Shown: piece after piece, positions 11,854 through 22,886 of the stretch | Numbering within the stretch: the first letter of the stretch is position 1 | Layout: each line of letters opens with the position of its first letter | Source of the DNA: Kalmusia sp. IMI 367209 | Lineage: Eukaryota > Ascomycota > Dothideomycetes > Pleosporales > Didymosphaeriaceae | Direction: 5' to 3' | Length of the DNA: 64,000 bases | Assembly: GCA_027946365.1 (NCBI GenBank) | Contig: JAPEUQ010000005.1 | Span: 1,054,001 to 1,118,000 of the forward strand | Made by a program: the position numbers and the translations under genes | Notes under the pieces: generated by a model | Seen by the model: the letters and a program-made list of their open reading frames with translations, nothing else | What the model was told of the DNA's origin: nothing | The model's database searches: none

Positions 11854-12988
11854 ATGGACTACATCAACAACCTCCGCTTTCAACAACTCTTCTACATAGC
11901 CGCATTGGTACCTCTTCTCTTATATATCAACACCTACTTTCAAACTTCCAACATGTCCATCAAGAACGTTGTGCTCATTGGGGTAAGTACCTTGCGGCCC
12001 CACATCCCACAACGTCGCGACACCAAACGTGAAATCAATTTGAATACTAATTCAAACAGGCCGGAGGAAATCTCGGACCTTCAATCTTGAACGCTCTCCT
12101 CAACGACTCCTCTTTCAACGTCACAGTCCTCAGCCGTGAGGGCTCCAGCAGCACCTTCCCGGACAACGTCAAAGTCGTCCGCGCAAACTACGACTCCCTC
12201 GACTCTCTCAAGTCCGCTTTTGAAGGCCAAGATGCCATTGTTTCAACAGTCGCGTCATTCGGGCTCGGCATTCAAACCAAGCTCATCGATGCAGCTATCG
12301 CTGCAGGCGTCAAGCGCTACATCCCCTCCGAGTTCGGCAGCAACACGGACAACCCGCGCGTTCTCGAGGTGGTTCCACCTTTCCAGGGCAAAGTCGCTAT
12401 TCAAAACTATCTGAAGAGCAAGCAAAATGAGATCAGCTGGACCACTGTCGTCAACGGGCCATTCTTTGGTGAGTTTAGAAATTTCACAGTGTTAAGGTGA
12501 TATATACTGAGCCACTTCTAGACTGGGGCCTCAAGGTTGGCTTCATTGGCATCAATGGCCAGACCAAAACGGCAACGCTTATTGATGGCGGTAAAGCCCC
12601 TTTCAGTGCTACCAACCTGCGCCAAGTCGGGCTTGGCGTAGTCAAGATCCTGGAGAAAGCCGAGGAGACGAAAAACAAGGTCGTGTATCTGTCGTCTTTT
12701 GAGACATCGCAAAAGGAACTCTTGGAGGCTGCAGAGAAGTTCACTGGGGAGAAATGGACGGTCGAGGATGTGACATCTGAGAGCTTGCAAGAGGCCGGTA
12801 ACAACAAACTCAAAGCAGGCGACCCTTCAGGAATCATAGATCTCATCAAGGCGGCTATTTCTAGCAAGGAAGCTCTAGGCAACCATTCAAAGCTTGCGAA
12901 AGAGTGGAACGAGAAGCTAGGACTACAGAAGGAGGATTTCGAGGAATCGGTCAAGGCTGGTTTGAGCGGAAAGAATTACGGACAGTAG
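11854..12988 (+). CDS. NmrA-like / isoflavone reductase-like NAD(P)-binding protein
   Basis: Three exons (11854-11982, 12060-12468, 12522-12988) give 334 residues. The Rossmann motif VVLIGAGGNLGPSIL spans the first splice site (about residues 39-53). It is followed by VTVLSREGS, a DAIVSTVASF strand, and AGVKRYIPSEFGSNTDNP, which is the NmrA/isoflavone reductase signature. The usual protein would begin at MSIKNVV (Met 34). The 33 residues before it include a hydrophobic stretch (LFYIAALVPLLLYI) that could be a membrane anchor or a sign that translation starts at 11953. Family members are oxidoreductases or redox-sensing regulators binding NAD(P), and the substrate here is unknown. Confidence 0.87.
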
Positions 12989-13239
12989 GCTGGTGTTTGT
13001 CTAATCTAGCGATGTGCCTTTAAAAAGGCTTCTTGAATCCAATATCTCTATATCTCTTGCTTCAACACCATGAAGCCTGTCCCACTTCATTGCTAACGCA
13101 GTGCGACCTGTCCCGATCCGGTAGTAGCCATGAACACTAGACTCGCTTATCTTATCGCAATCCCTGCAAAAAACTTTCTACCCCACACGAAAACTCCCAC
13201 CACCCTTGCAAACAAACAATCCAGATACGCTCCAAAACC

Positions 13240-14480
13240 ATGGCCGACCAAGTATCAGAAGAAGAGGTCCTCCTCGCCAAGCGCATTATCTCTGCCGCAG
13301 AGCGGCACGATCTTCCAGCTCTCAAAGTCCTCCTTAAAGAAGGCTCAGCAAACGTCCAGGACCCTACGGCAACAGCTGCAAGCTCGCCACTCCACGCGGC
13401 AATCCTGTCGTGCGGAGAAGCCAAAGAAGGGAAAGAGGCGGGTGAAGATGCCGTTCAAACAGTTGATGTCCTGCTGCAAAATGGCGCCATCTGGAACGAT
13501 TTGAATAAAGAGGATGAGACGCCAGGATGCATTGCGCTGCGCCTTGGCCAGAAGAAGATCTATGAGATGATGGTCGAAGCTGGAATTCGTGCCGAGCTAC
13601 TGTTCTCGAAAATGGAGGCTCTAGGTCTGGGCGCTGGCGATGAGGAGGAAGACGAGGACGAAACCACTGAAGATCAACCTGCAGCCAAAAAGCAGAAAGT
13701 CTCTGAGGAAGAGGCGCAGGCTGTGCAAGAAGCTGTCGAAGAGCAGGTCCTGGATGATGTGTCGAAAGACAACAAGGCGTATTTGAAGAGCCAGCTGAGG
13801 TACAAGCCGGGCATATTGTTGGATGAAAGCGACAATGCGGTCATGATGGATTGGGAAACAGAAATTATGCAGCGCCATGCGCAAACTCTCATTCCAAGGT
13901 CTGGATTGAAAGTTATGAATGTGGGGCATGGGATGGGCATCGTTGATACGGCTATACAGACGCATGAGCCAGCGGAGCATCATATCATTGAAGGGCATCC
14001 CCAAGTTCATCAGCGACTGCGAGAGCAAGGATGGTACGACAAGCCGAATGTTATCATTCATGAGGGCCGGTGGCAGGATATCCTGCCCAAGCTGGTAGAG
14101 CAGGGTGTAGTGCTGGATGCGATTTACTACGATACATTCGCCGAGGACTATGCAGCGCTGAAGGAGTTCTTCTCTGAGTATGTCATTCAGCTTTTAGCGC
14201 CTGATGGAAAGTTCGGATGGTACAATGGCCTCGGAGCAGACAGGCAAATCTGCTACGATGTGTACACCAAGGTAAGATCACTCTTTGATGATTGATTAAT
14301 GAAGATGCTGACACCGAACAGGTCGCAGAAATCGATCTCCACGAGGTAGGTTTCGACACTACGTGGGAGGACATCAAAGTTCCTACTGGATTGCACGGTA
14401 GCAAGCAATGGGAGGGAACAAGACGACCATATTGGACTATTGACGTTTACCGGTTGCCGGTGAACACATTTGTCTCATAA
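13240..14480 (+). CDS. RMT2: Protein arginine N-methyltransferase 2
   Basis: Two exons (13240-14271 and 14322-14480) give 396 residues, close to yeast Rmt2. Residues 10-125 form an ankyrin-like N-terminal part (LLAKRIISAAERHDLPALKVLLKEG, SPLHAAILS, VDVLLQNGAIWNDLN). An acidic and Lys-rich linker follows (about 128-150). The catalytic part has the SAM-binding motif LKVMNVGHGMGIVDTAIQ, the acidic end of strand 2 in HHIIEGHP, and DAIYYDTFAEDY. Rmt2 enzymes methylate the delta nitrogen of arginine, in yeast on ribosomal protein L12 (uL11). The second exon completes the C-terminal sheet (PYWTIDVYRLPV). It is followed by the convergent alpha-galactosidase. Confidence 0.95.
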
Positions 14481-14711
14481 CACTACAACCTTATTGCATG
14501 CCCATGTCCAAAAATTCTAGGATGTATCTGGAAAACCTAAGATTTCAAGAATTACGATTCGGTAGACATTTTAGCTATAGCCTCCTCACATAGGGCACGA
14601 AACGAAAAAAGAATGAGAGATATTACTTCTGCTTACACCCCTTTGCCATTATCAATGACGCCTTATATCCTCTTCCTAATGACCACCGTCATCGCAAGTA
14701 TTTGATCCTAA

Positions 14712-16061
14712 TCAACAACCCACCGCACATGCCACCTTCCAAAGCCTAAAAATCTTCGCCTCATGCGCCTGCACTTCCGTGGTAAATGGAATATCGTACG
14801 GACCCCTGTCCTTCCCTTTCCACAAATCCCTTACCTTATACACGTCCCACGGCAACGTCAAATGCGCCCGCATATCCACCGTAATACTCGCCGTTTCCGT
14901 CCCACGATTCAGCAGCGCCACAACCATACTCTCGTCCTGCATGCCCTTGGCATAGATCTGCGTCTTGTTGTCCGGCGACGACCACTGCAGCGTGATGGAC
15001 TGACCGAGTGGATCCTGGTTCACGGCGATGATTTCTTTGTTGGTGAGAGTTGCGAGGTCGTATTGCGAGAGCTTGGTGATGTTGGCACCGATGAGGAGGG
15101 GCGAGGCGGCGAGTGCCCAGAGGGAGAAGTGTGTGCGGTATTCGAGGTCGGAGAGGCCGGTGCCGACCAGTTGTTTACTCTCTCCATCCAAACCTACAAT
15201 CAACATGTCGTAATCGTTCCAGTGACCGGGACCCGTGTATTGCGCAACGTCGTTCCCGCGGTCCAGCATATCGAGCACGTCGAAATAGTACTTCTCGCGA
15301 TTTCGAGGGTAGTTGAAATCGTCAGAGATGTCCTGTCCAATGCGCCATTGGTTGGCCCCTTCTTCAGCGGCCCATTCCCAAACATTAGCCCAGCCGCAAT
15401 GGCAGGCATGGAAGACGATGGAGCGATTGGTAGCGATGAGCGCGGTGCTCATGTCGAGCATGACTTGCTGGACCACAGCTTGTGGCTCGTCATGGTGCGA
15501 ACAGCATGCATCGTATTTCAAGTGATCAACGCCCCAAGACGCGAAAAGCTTTGCATCTTCAGCAGCATGTCCCTCTGAGCCAGTATATCCAGCACAGGTG
15601 TCATCGCCAGGCCCACTGTAAATACCGAGCTTGAAGCCTTTGGAATGCGCGTAGTCGGCGACAGGTTTAATACCGTTGGGAAATTTGACGGGGTCATATT
15701 CGAGCGGATGGTCGTCTCGCGAGCCTTTGTAGCGTTGCCACCCGTCGTCTATGTTGACATAAATGTAGCCGGCGTCCTTAAGACCCAGTCGCTCCATCGC
15801 GTCGATTGTGTTGCGCACCACTGTCTCGTTGATGTCAGGACCATAGTTATTCCAGGAGCTCCAACCCATCGGCGGCGTCAACGCAAGATTGTTGGTGATG
15901 TTCACCTTGCCGCCGTAGTGCGTCACGTTCCATGGTTTTGGTTGTGGGGTCGGCGTTGGAGTTGCAATCACGGATGTTGAGTTTGCGAAGATCCGTGCTT
16001 GTGCAAGACGGATCGCCCCAAAGGCTATAACAAGCGATTTGGCATACATTATGCCTCTCAT
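14712..16061 (-). CDS. Alpha-galactosidase, glycoside hydrolase family 27, secreted
   Basis: A single exon. From the Met at 16061 the product is 449 residues and starts with a signal peptide (MRGIMYAKSLVIAFGAIRLAQA). The frame also allows a start at 16088 with nine more residues, and the numbering here counts from that one. The GH27 barrel begins ALTPPMGWSSWNNYG (69-83), with NIDDGWQ (112-118) and the nucleophile Asp in HLKYDACC (D193). The acid/base Asp is probably D253 in RIGQDISDDFN, and CHCGWANVWEWA lies between them. The C-terminal beta domain runs from about 360. The enzyme removes terminal alpha-1,6-linked galactose from galactomannan, raffinose or stachyose outside the cell. Several N-glycosylation sites are visible (NSTS, NVTH, NRSI, NKTQ). 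Confidence 0.93.
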   Translation of the reverse strand: MRGIMYAKSLVIAFGAIRLAQARIFANSTSVIATPTPTPQPKPWNVTHYGGKVNITNNLALTPPMGWSSWNNYGPDINETVVRNTIDAMERLGLKDAGYIYVNIDDGWQRYKGSRDDHPLEYDPVKFPNGIKPVADYAHSKGFKLGIYSGPGDDTCAGYTGSEGHAAEDAKLFASWGVDHLKYDACCSHHDEPQAVVQQVMLDMSTALIATNRSIVFHACHCGWANVWEWAAEEGANQWRIGQDISDDFNYPRNREKYYFDVLDMLDRGNDVAQYTGPGHWNDYDMLIVGLDGESKQLVGTGLSDLEYRTHFSLWALAASPLLIGANITKLSQYDLATLTNKEIIAVNQDPLGQSITLQWSSPDNKTQIYAKGMQDESMVVALLNRGTETASITVDMRAHLTLPWDVYKVRDLWKGKDRGPYDIPFTTEVQAHEAKIFRLWKVACAVGC

Positions 16062-16890
16062 ACAAAAATAAAATCCAGACGGATCCAATTAAGAAAGTTC
16101 GGCAATGCAATTGACTGTTCAAGTGTGTATGCGTAGCTAAGTGAATCCACGCAAGCACAAGTGAAGCGATAAATAATAATTTTAGGAGAAGGAGAATCCA
16201 AACCCCGAGTAGCTGAGATGCAGGAACAGCCAAAGTATATGAAAGTTCCATTGTCGCTCATTTACCTAGATGATGTGCAGGAGCTCAGATCCCCGCAGTT
16301 ATCGAGGACAATCTGGAGTGGAGAAGCTACCCTGGTCAAACTTGTGATTTATTCAGCCACATGCGGATATATACCCTTCAACGAATGAAATACAAGCGGG
16401 TAGACCTCATTCGGCAAGAAAACCATAGGATCTTGCAGAGTGCGCCCTAAAGAATATGCGCTTGCGCCCTTAGAGAGATGCGGTTGCGGGAGGTGGTTGC
16501 ACCCGTAGCGCAGGGGTCAATCCGCTGTCACTCGACACCTTTGGTACCTTCACCCTCAGTGAGCGCGTATGTATCCGGATAGGGAAGCATTCCCTAACTT
16601 GCATGTATACGCGTCTTCCTTAGCCACTAGGCAAATGCGCGAAGAGAAAAGAATTGAAAATACGATCAAGAACGCTGAGGCTATGGCTGTCATCACATTC
16701 GTATGGTGTCGTATTTCGGGTTGTTTGCGCGGAAAGAAAGCACATAAAAGCAGGATTCGAAACAGGTACCATGAAGTCCACCTACATGACTAACCTACCA
16801 GTAAAATGCTCGCCTCTTGAGGAATTCGCCTTTTGAAAGGATCCTGAAAGTCAAAGTCCTGCCCGTTGGAGCGCTAACTTCTGCGGCTTT
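16062..16890. other. Intergenic region
   Basis: About 830 bases between two minus-strand genes, containing the alpha-galactosidase promoter. No gene or repeat is evident. A tRNA-like box at 16503 (TAGCGCAGGGG) has no matching T-arm and was not accepted. Confidence 0.45.
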
Positions 16891-18246
16891 TCAGCAATCT
16901 GTACACGTATTGAGAGACCCGTGCCTAGAAGGTGAAGAATATTGAGATAGCGCTGCACTTTGACCTAACCATTCTTCGTAAGAACATGGGGCTGGACAGC
17001 GAGTCCAGCGGATTATAAGCCCAGCCTTTTGCTCTTCCGAATAGTGAGCGTGAAGAGAGGGCACCAAGATGGGTCTAAGCGTGTTGTTGGCTCGGGTGAG
17101 ATTTTCGATCAATCTAAACAAAGAGTGGAACGCTGATATGTCGGCAACTTCCCACTTTTCGAGTCTATCGTAGTCCCAAAAGAACATGCCCAGGTTAGCG
17201 TAGTAATGGCGCCAATGGTATTGAGGCACCCGGTAGGCTTCTGTCATACTCTGATAAAGAAGCCAGCCGTGGGAACGCAATGAACAGTCAGATCGAAGGC
17301 TTTCTTCTCTCAATCGAAGCATTGATTCAGCAACGGTTCCGTTCCAGGGTGGTAGGGGTGGCTGAGATAGGCGCGCAAATATCACCGGTCTCGCAATTTG
17401 AGAAAAGGACCTTGGCTCACCGTTAGGAAAGTCCGGGGTCTTTGGCCATCCAGCAGTTTCGAAGTAGTTCCGGATATAGAGAGACTTCTCTGATAACTTC
17501 TGCCATACGCTATACTTGGGATCGATGACACTGTATAGTTCTGAGGGGTATCCAGTCCCAGCACTAAGAAGGAATCCGTCCAAAGAGGCAACTTGCTCCG
17601 TCTGCCATCGGGGGAGAGAATCGACGAAGGCTTGACAGAAAGCGATAGCTTCCCCTTGGACGAAGAACTTTATCTGAAGCTGATAGAATATTCTCAAAAT
17701 CCAAATGGTACTTGCAATGCGAAAATATTCCGTCGAAGAGAGATTGACTGGCTTGGTTTGGATCCAGGGATTGACGAAAGATTCCATGGCTGCGTTGAGG
17801 GTCTGCGCATAGACGTCCGTAGCCACGTCCACCTCATTGTAGAGACCCACAAGTCCAGCCACGATGAAGAATGGGTCGTCATCATTAGCAAAGAATGGTA
17901 GATGTTGAGAATGATGTTCGTTCACATTACCGTTACCGAGGAAATCAAATGCTTTGCTCGTATCAAATTCGGCATGTTCAATGTTGTGCAATGCCCACGA
18001 TGTGCGTAAAAGACCAAGAAGCGATGGGTGCATGTGCCCGAAGACGAGTTGTAGACAATTTTCGGGATAGTCGAGAAACAGGGTCCTAAGGTACGGGCTC
18101 GCTTGAAGAAGGCGTTGAAAGGACACTGGATCACATTTGCAGAGGACGTTGAGCTGCAACTCTGGTGGGAGCTCGGCGAGAGGAAAGACAGGGCGAGAAG
18201 CTCGCAACACCTGACGCGCTGCTCTCTGAGCGGCGCTGCGAGCCAT
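16891..18246 (-). CDS. F-box-like protein
   Basis: A single exon of 451 residues from the Met at 18246 (MARSAAQ). The frame extends 16 residues upstream, but those residues lie inside the short shared promoter with CHS5. Near the N-terminus, FPLAELPPELQLNVLCKCDPVSFQRLLQASPYLRTLFLDYPE has the Pro-Leu-Glu-Leu and hydrophobic spacing of an F-box-like helix bundle, the part that binds Skp1 in SCF ubiquitin ligases. The rest is a helical, aromatic-rich domain of a kind found in many fungal F-box-like proteins of unknown target. No leucine-rich or WD repeats are seen. Confidence 0.7.
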   Translation of the reverse strand: MARSAAQRAARQVLRASRPVFPLAELPPELQLNVLCKCDPVSFQRLLQASPYLRTLFLDYPENCLQLVFGHMHPSLLGLLRTSWALHNIEHAEFDTSKAFDFLGNGNVNEHHSQHLPFFANDDDPFFIVAGLVGLYNEVDVATDVYAQTLNAAMESFVNPWIQTKPVNLSSTEYFRIASTIWILRIFYQLQIKFFVQGEAIAFCQAFVDSLPRWQTEQVASLDGFLLSAGTGYPSELYSVIDPKYSVWQKLSEKSLYIRNYFETAGWPKTPDFPNGEPRSFSQIARPVIFARLSQPPLPPWNGTVAESMLRLREESLRSDCSLRSHGWLLYQSMTEAYRVPQYHWRHYYANLGMFFWDYDRLEKWEVADISAFHSLFRLIENLTRANNTLRPILVPSLHAHYSEEQKAGLIIRWTRCPAPCSYEEWLGQSAALSQYSSPSRHGSLNTCTDC

Positions 18247-18455
18247 GGTGCAAGTCAGAATAGAGAGTGATAAGGCGAAGGATAGGAATGGCAAGTTTAA
18301 AAGTCAGGATCGCGGGGAGCATTGCAGGCAGCGTTTGCATCACGTGACCTAGCGCGCCGCCGTAGGTCATACAGCTGCAGCGCGAGGCGGGAGCTTGTAT
18401 GTTTCGCGCACGTATCCTAAACACAATCACACGCCTCCCTCGCTCCGCCCACGCC
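18247..18455. promoter_or_regulatory. Shared promoter of F-box-like gene and CHS5
   Basis: Only 209 bases separate the two divergent start codons. The interval is GC-rich in its middle and has no clear TATA box. A compact bidirectional promoter is inferred from spacing. Confidence 0.5.
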
Positions 18456-19717
18456 ATGCTCGTCTCGCTCACTGTCGGCAAGGTCGACGCGGGTGTCGCC
18501 GTGCTCCTGACCGAAGACAAACGCCTCGTACGCGCTGCCCGCCCAATTGCCAATTGCCTGTCTCCCCACAGGCGCACCCTTGCACTGGCCGCGAAGCTCA
18601 CCACGCGCAGATCGAGTTTCCCTCCATCCTCCTCCCGCCCGACATTTCTTCCGGTAGCATCGTAGACATTACAGTCGGCCGCAACGCCGAGAAGGAGGAG
18701 GCCTCGGCCGCCGCCTTCCACACCCTCCAGTCGACCATCTTCCGCACGTTTGGCGAGCGCACGCCTTCGCCGCCCATCCTCCGCTGTCGCAATGCCACTC
18801 AGACGTCGGTAGTCCTCGAGTGGGACCCCATCGACATCGCCACTGCCGAATTGCGCAGCCTGACACTGTATAGGAATGGCAGCAAGGCCGGCACCATTCC
18901 CAAGCCAACCGAGGTGCATAGTACAAAGCTCAGCGGGCTGGCAGTCGACACCGAATATGTCTTCCACCTCGTGCTAAGGACAAGCGCGGGCACATTCAGT
19001 AGCGAGAAGCTGAAGGTGCAGACGCACAAGATGACGGATCTGTCTGGCATTACCATCACCCCTGGCCACATGCCTGCAATCCTCCGTGAGTCTCTGCAGA
19101 GGACTGTGGAGAAGATTGGCGCCAAAATTGTAGATACCGTCCGGATCGATACCACCCACTTTGTGTGCACAGAAGGACGTGGGCCAGCGTGGGAGAAGGC
19201 TGTAGAAAACAACATTCCCGTGGTAGTGCCGGACTGGGTGACGGGCTGCGAGCAACAAGGGAGGATAGTTGGTGTGCGAGGTTACTATCTGAATGCAGAC
19301 CCACGGCTTAGGCAAGTAGGCGGTGGGGTAGGGCAGCAACCGCCGCAACAGCAAGTGCGAAGTCCTCCGCTTACCAGTCCGAGGACTGAAGTCACACCGC
19401 CCACACCAGAGAGACCAACACATGAGGTAGAAAGCGACAATGCGGCACCACCTCCGCCGCCACCCAAAGATAACAACGAGAAGCGCGAAGCTTCGACATC
19501 ACCGGAGCCAAAAGCACTGGCGGAGGAGCAAAAAGTGAGAACGGAAGACCTCAAGCCTGCTGCGGATGAGTCAGACGAGGAGAGCGACGAGGAAGAGCGG
19601 CATGCGGGTGAGAAGGAGAAAGCAACCGAAGCTGGTTTGCCATCGAGGCAAAAGCCGCCGGCCCCTTCTGCTGAGGACGACGATGATCAAGCCAGTTTCC
19701 AAGAAGTTCAGTTGTAG
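18456..19717 (+). CDS. CHS5: Chitin biosynthesis protein CHS5 (exomer core)
   Basis: Two exons (18456-18527 and 18611-19717) give 392 residues. The start MLVSLTVGKVDAGVAVLLTEDKRL joins across the intron to IEFPSILLPPDISSGSIVDI, the conserved N-terminus by which Chs5 dimerises and binds the ChAPs. A fibronectin type III domain follows (PSPPILRCRNATQTSVVLEWDPID to VFHLVLRTSAGTFSS). Next is a BRCT domain (SGITITPGHMPAILRESLQ to VPDWVTGCEQQGRIV). Together these bind Arf1 at the trans-Golgi. The tail is Pro-rich and then acidic and Lys/Glu-rich, as in other Chs5 proteins. Chs5 sorts chitin synthase and some other cargo to the plasma membrane. An upstream in-frame Met at 18399 would add 19 residues not expected in the family. 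Confidence 0.94.
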
Positions 19718-20155
19718 TGGAAACTAGGACGCAACGGCACTGAAGTCTAGAGATGACCTTTGAGGTTGTTTGTTGTCAATTTAGCGAAAGGCGCGGGAAG
19801 TCTAGCATCATGTGGGTTAATCATGTTAAGTTTTGTAATACAGCGCAGACACGGCATTGATAGAAATCTGTTCTGCTCCATTGATTGATACCTTTATGCG
19901 AGTTTGATAATGCGTGCATTCACACTGGCGCCTTGCACGCGCTGTTCGCAGTTCACACATTATACAAACGTCCTTCGATGTATGAATATGGTATCTTTTC
20001 ATGTTTTAGCATGATATGATTCGATAGAAGACGCCTTGCGTAGCCCGCCGTGTGGTCCAAGTATTTGTGCAGTGGAGGGATAGACGAGTTGTCCCACACC
20101 ACTATACAGAAATGACTTATTCTACCCTCTTGCGACCAGCCACACAGCGACACTG
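19718..20155. other. Convergent intergenic region
   Basis: 438 bases between the 3' ends of CHS5 and the HET gene. I see only likely 3' untranslated sequence. Confidence 0.5.
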
Positions 20156-22285
20156 TCAGACCATCCGAAACCGATGTATCGCTCTTGTTCCCCAACTCAC
20201 CAATCTGCCCGCTTCTCCGTTCATGTACCCATGCACGTACGCCTCCCCTACCACAACCCAAGCCTCCCCCGCACCCACTCTCCTAAGCACAAGCGGGATA
20301 CTACATCCGAATAGCACGACGACAGCATCCCCAGTTCGTCCTCGGCACGGCGCCATGCCGACATGCCCTCCGGCCGTCACCATGAGCCGCCGCGATTTCT
20401 TGCGCACGGTGTCGAGGAAGCGGGAAAGGAACGTATCTGCGTCGTCGGATTCGGCATCTGCAGCTGTGTTGGGTGGGTATGCGGTGCGGCGATGGGAAGG
20501 GGATGTAGGGTGAAGGGTTGGCGGGGGGAGAGAGTCGGAGAGCGTGTGGGAGGAGAGCGAAGTCAAGGTGGATATGAGAGACTCGAGGGTATAGGTAGCG
20601 AAATTCATGTGGCGGTTTTGCTGGAACCACGTAAAAAACGTCGCATTGAGAGACGGACGCGATTCCTCATCTAAACAAGCGTTGCAGAGCACGAGGAAGT
20701 CCGATATGTAATGTTTTGGCGCGACGAAGCGGAGATATTTGTCCTGACGGTTGAGGACGAGAGAGCAGGCGATGGCACCAAGCAACTTGATTGGGTCTGG
20801 AGGTTTCGCCTTCAGGATATCAGGATTCTGGGTGCTTTGTAGAAGGGCATGCAATGAGCGGTCTCTGGCACAAATGAAGCTGCTACACCGTGGCTCGCAA
20901 CCCTCGAGTGACCCGAGAGTATCAATAGTATCCAGAATGATACCATCGCACCACATCTCCTGGAGATTCTCGTGAAAACGAACGTTTGCCTTGTCCCGTA
21001 AACGCTGCCCTGGGCCTGGGGCATCATACATAGCTTTCCACTTCTGACTGTGTATGGGTCTGAAGTTTCCGATGTGCTCGCTAGCACTCTGGCTCGCCAT
21101 CAGCGGTACCGGGCTCACGTACTCAGTATGAGCTCTCCAGTCTGGAACCCATGATGGCATCGCATTCTCGATTCCTGGGTCGTTTTTACCGGAGTAGCGG
21201 TTGAAAAGATGAGAGAAGCATATGATATCCAAGTTCCGGTATTCGTTGTAATACGACCTAACCAGTCTCGCATATTGGTGTTGAACGGGAGATTTATACT
21301 CTGGATTACCAACCAACCGTCTATCCCGCGCCGTGATGAGACCAAGAACGGAGTAGATCCTATCTCTTGAATCGGACGCGGAATGGTTTCCTAGATATGC
21401 GAGGATGGCGACTAGTGCCATACCTCGTGCTTGGGGGTGGATATGCCACTGGTGGATCCTTCTCCGGTTGAAGGCGGCATCGAAGATGTGTCTTGGAATC
21501 AAGTCATGCTCCATGTCACGTTCTCCAACGCTGCACAGGAATATACTGTACATAGCTGCTTTGAACTTGCCGCGGCTGATCGAAGTAGTGCCGCAGTATA
21601 GCTTCACTTCTCGTGGCAGGATCATTTCCTGGAGCGTCCACACTCTGCTCCACCACGGTCGAGCGAGTAAATTGCTAACTGACGTCCAGTGGTGAGCCAT
21701 AGCCGACGATCGAAGATGATTACGCGTAGTTTGGCCATTGCCGCTGAATACGGGCTGCAAACTCTGAAGATAGTGCAAGAAGTCGATCGCGCCCCTGCAG
21801 TCAGTCTCTCTTTCCGCCTCTTCCCCAAGCCAGACCACAGTCCTCCGGGCTTTTTTATAGATATCAGCCATTATGCGGACCTGTTGTTCTCTTTCTTGCC
21901 CATCCGCAAGGTTAATAGAAAGCGAATCAATCCACCACCAATCGTCATCGCGAAAATCCTCATGTTCGCTGACCATCCTCAGAAATGGAAGGAGGCCTTT
22001 GAGTACTGGTAGCTCTCCAGTTTTAAGTTTTATGGTGGTATCCGAGTAAGTCCTCGCGCCCCAAGTGTACGAGGCGCTGTAGAAATGCGGAACGTTCGCA
22101 AGCGCGAACTTCTTAAGATGGCCGGCGATCCCCCCATCGTGTGATTTTGAAAAACGAAGAAGCCGGATAGATGTACCGTCTATCTTTTCACGATACACCG
22201 AGTTTATTGTTGCATTTGAGTTGACATCCATGGAGCTAAAGATGGAAGATGAGGTTGCACTGCCCGAAAATGCATCCAGTGTCAA
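20156..22285 (-). CDS. Heterokaryon incompatibility (HET) domain protein
   Basis: One exon of 709 residues. The HET domain covers about residues 60-225. The three usual blocks are present: PHFYSASYTWGARTYSDTTI, then WWWIDSLSINLADGQEREQQVRIMADIYKKARRTVVWLGEE, and RPWWSRVWTLQEMILPREVKLYCG. Downstream are RDRIYSVLGLITARDRR and an AMPSWVPDWRAH block, as usual in HET proteins of the 6OR type. The C-terminal part holds a long Ser/Thr/Pro-rich insert (about 575-620) before a final beta-rich segment. HET proteins trigger cell death when genetically unlike hyphae fuse. Any partner of this one is unknown. It has no NACHT domain, unlike the gene at the right end of the window. Confidence 0.92.
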   Translation of the reverse strand: MTLDAFSGSATSSSIFSSMDVNSNATINSVYREKIDGTSIRLLRFSKSHDGGIAGHLKKFALANVPHFYSASYTWGARTYSDTTIKLKTGELPVLKGLLPFLRMVSEHEDFRDDDWWWIDSLSINLADGQEREQQVRIMADIYKKARRTVVWLGEEAERETDCRGAIDFLHYLQSLQPVFSGNGQTTRNHLRSSAMAHHWTSVSNLLARPWWSRVWTLQEMILPREVKLYCGTTSISRGKFKAAMYSIFLCSVGERDMEHDLIPRHIFDAAFNRRRIHQWHIHPQARGMALVAILAYLGNHSASDSRDRIYSVLGLITARDRRLVGNPEYKSPVQHQYARLVRSYYNEYRNLDIICFSHLFNRYSGKNDPGIENAMPSWVPDWRAHTEYVSPVPLMASQSASEHIGNFRPIHSQKWKAMYDAPGPGQRLRDKANVRFHENLQEMWCDGIILDTIDTLGSLEGCEPRCSSFICARDRSLHALLQSTQNPDILKAKPPDPIKLLGAIACSLVLNRQDKYLRFVAPKHYISDFLVLCNACLDEESRPSLNATFFTWFQQNRHMNFATYTLESLISTLTSLSSHTLSDSLPPPTLHPTSPSHRRTAYPPNTAADAESDDADTFLSRFLDTVRKKSRRLMVTAGGHVGMAPCRGRTGDAVVVLFGCSIPLVLRRVGAGEAWVVVGEAYVHGYMNGEAGRLVSWGTRAIHRFRMV

Positions 22286-22886
22286 CTCGAACTGGCCAGA
22301 GCTAGCCCGTTGGGGCTTAGCATCATCCGGGAAGACATCCGCACAAGGTGCAAGGCACCAGTGACATTAATGTTTGAGGATGGCGTCAGCAAGAGTATAA
22401 GGAGAAATGAAGAGATAGGACATTCATAGATGTTGTAATCCGCGATCGTAGTCTGAATATTTTCAGCTTGTATGAGCAACAACACTACCGGGCCTCGACC
22501 TTGTAGTTCGACAATCGTCGGATACTACAGGGAAGACGAGTAACTTCCCGAATTTTCCGGTTTAGCTTAGTTTATTGAACACGTATATAAGTCATATAAA
22601 CTCAGGTATTACAGATCACTTGCTAAGTCGAAGATGTCTTGAGACTCAAAAGGACGAATTGAGTACTAGTCACAATCACTAGGCGTCATGTATACCAGTG
22701 CGGCCTCACGATTCTTTGCATGTAATATAACGCATTATATCCCTGACTCAAGTCTGCACGAGCCCGTCTAAATAAAATTTTAGTTAAGTCTTTCCTACTA
22801 GTGTTGAAATTCAAAACCATACCGCCCTCTGATGCACATCAAATGCAGGTCCTGCACTTTCCACTGCACGGGTTACAAAGACACGT
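22286..22886. other. Intergenic region
   Basis: About 600 bases with no recognised gene. It includes the promoter of the HET gene and is visibly AT-rich between 22540 and 22800. Confidence 0.45.

Noticed and set aside
14763..15578. A 271-codon plus-strand frame opposite the alpha-galactosidase
   Set aside because: It is the antisense reading of a strong GH27 gene and has no family pattern.
16503..16570. A possible tRNA gene (TAGCGCAGGGG resembles a D-arm promoter box)
   Set aside because: No T-arm, acceptor stem or anticodon loop can be drawn in the following 70 bases.
16745..16800. A possible minus-strand tRNA with TTCGAATCCTGC and a CAT anticodon
   Set aside because: The T-stem halves around TTCGAAT do not pair and the acceptor stem cannot be closed.
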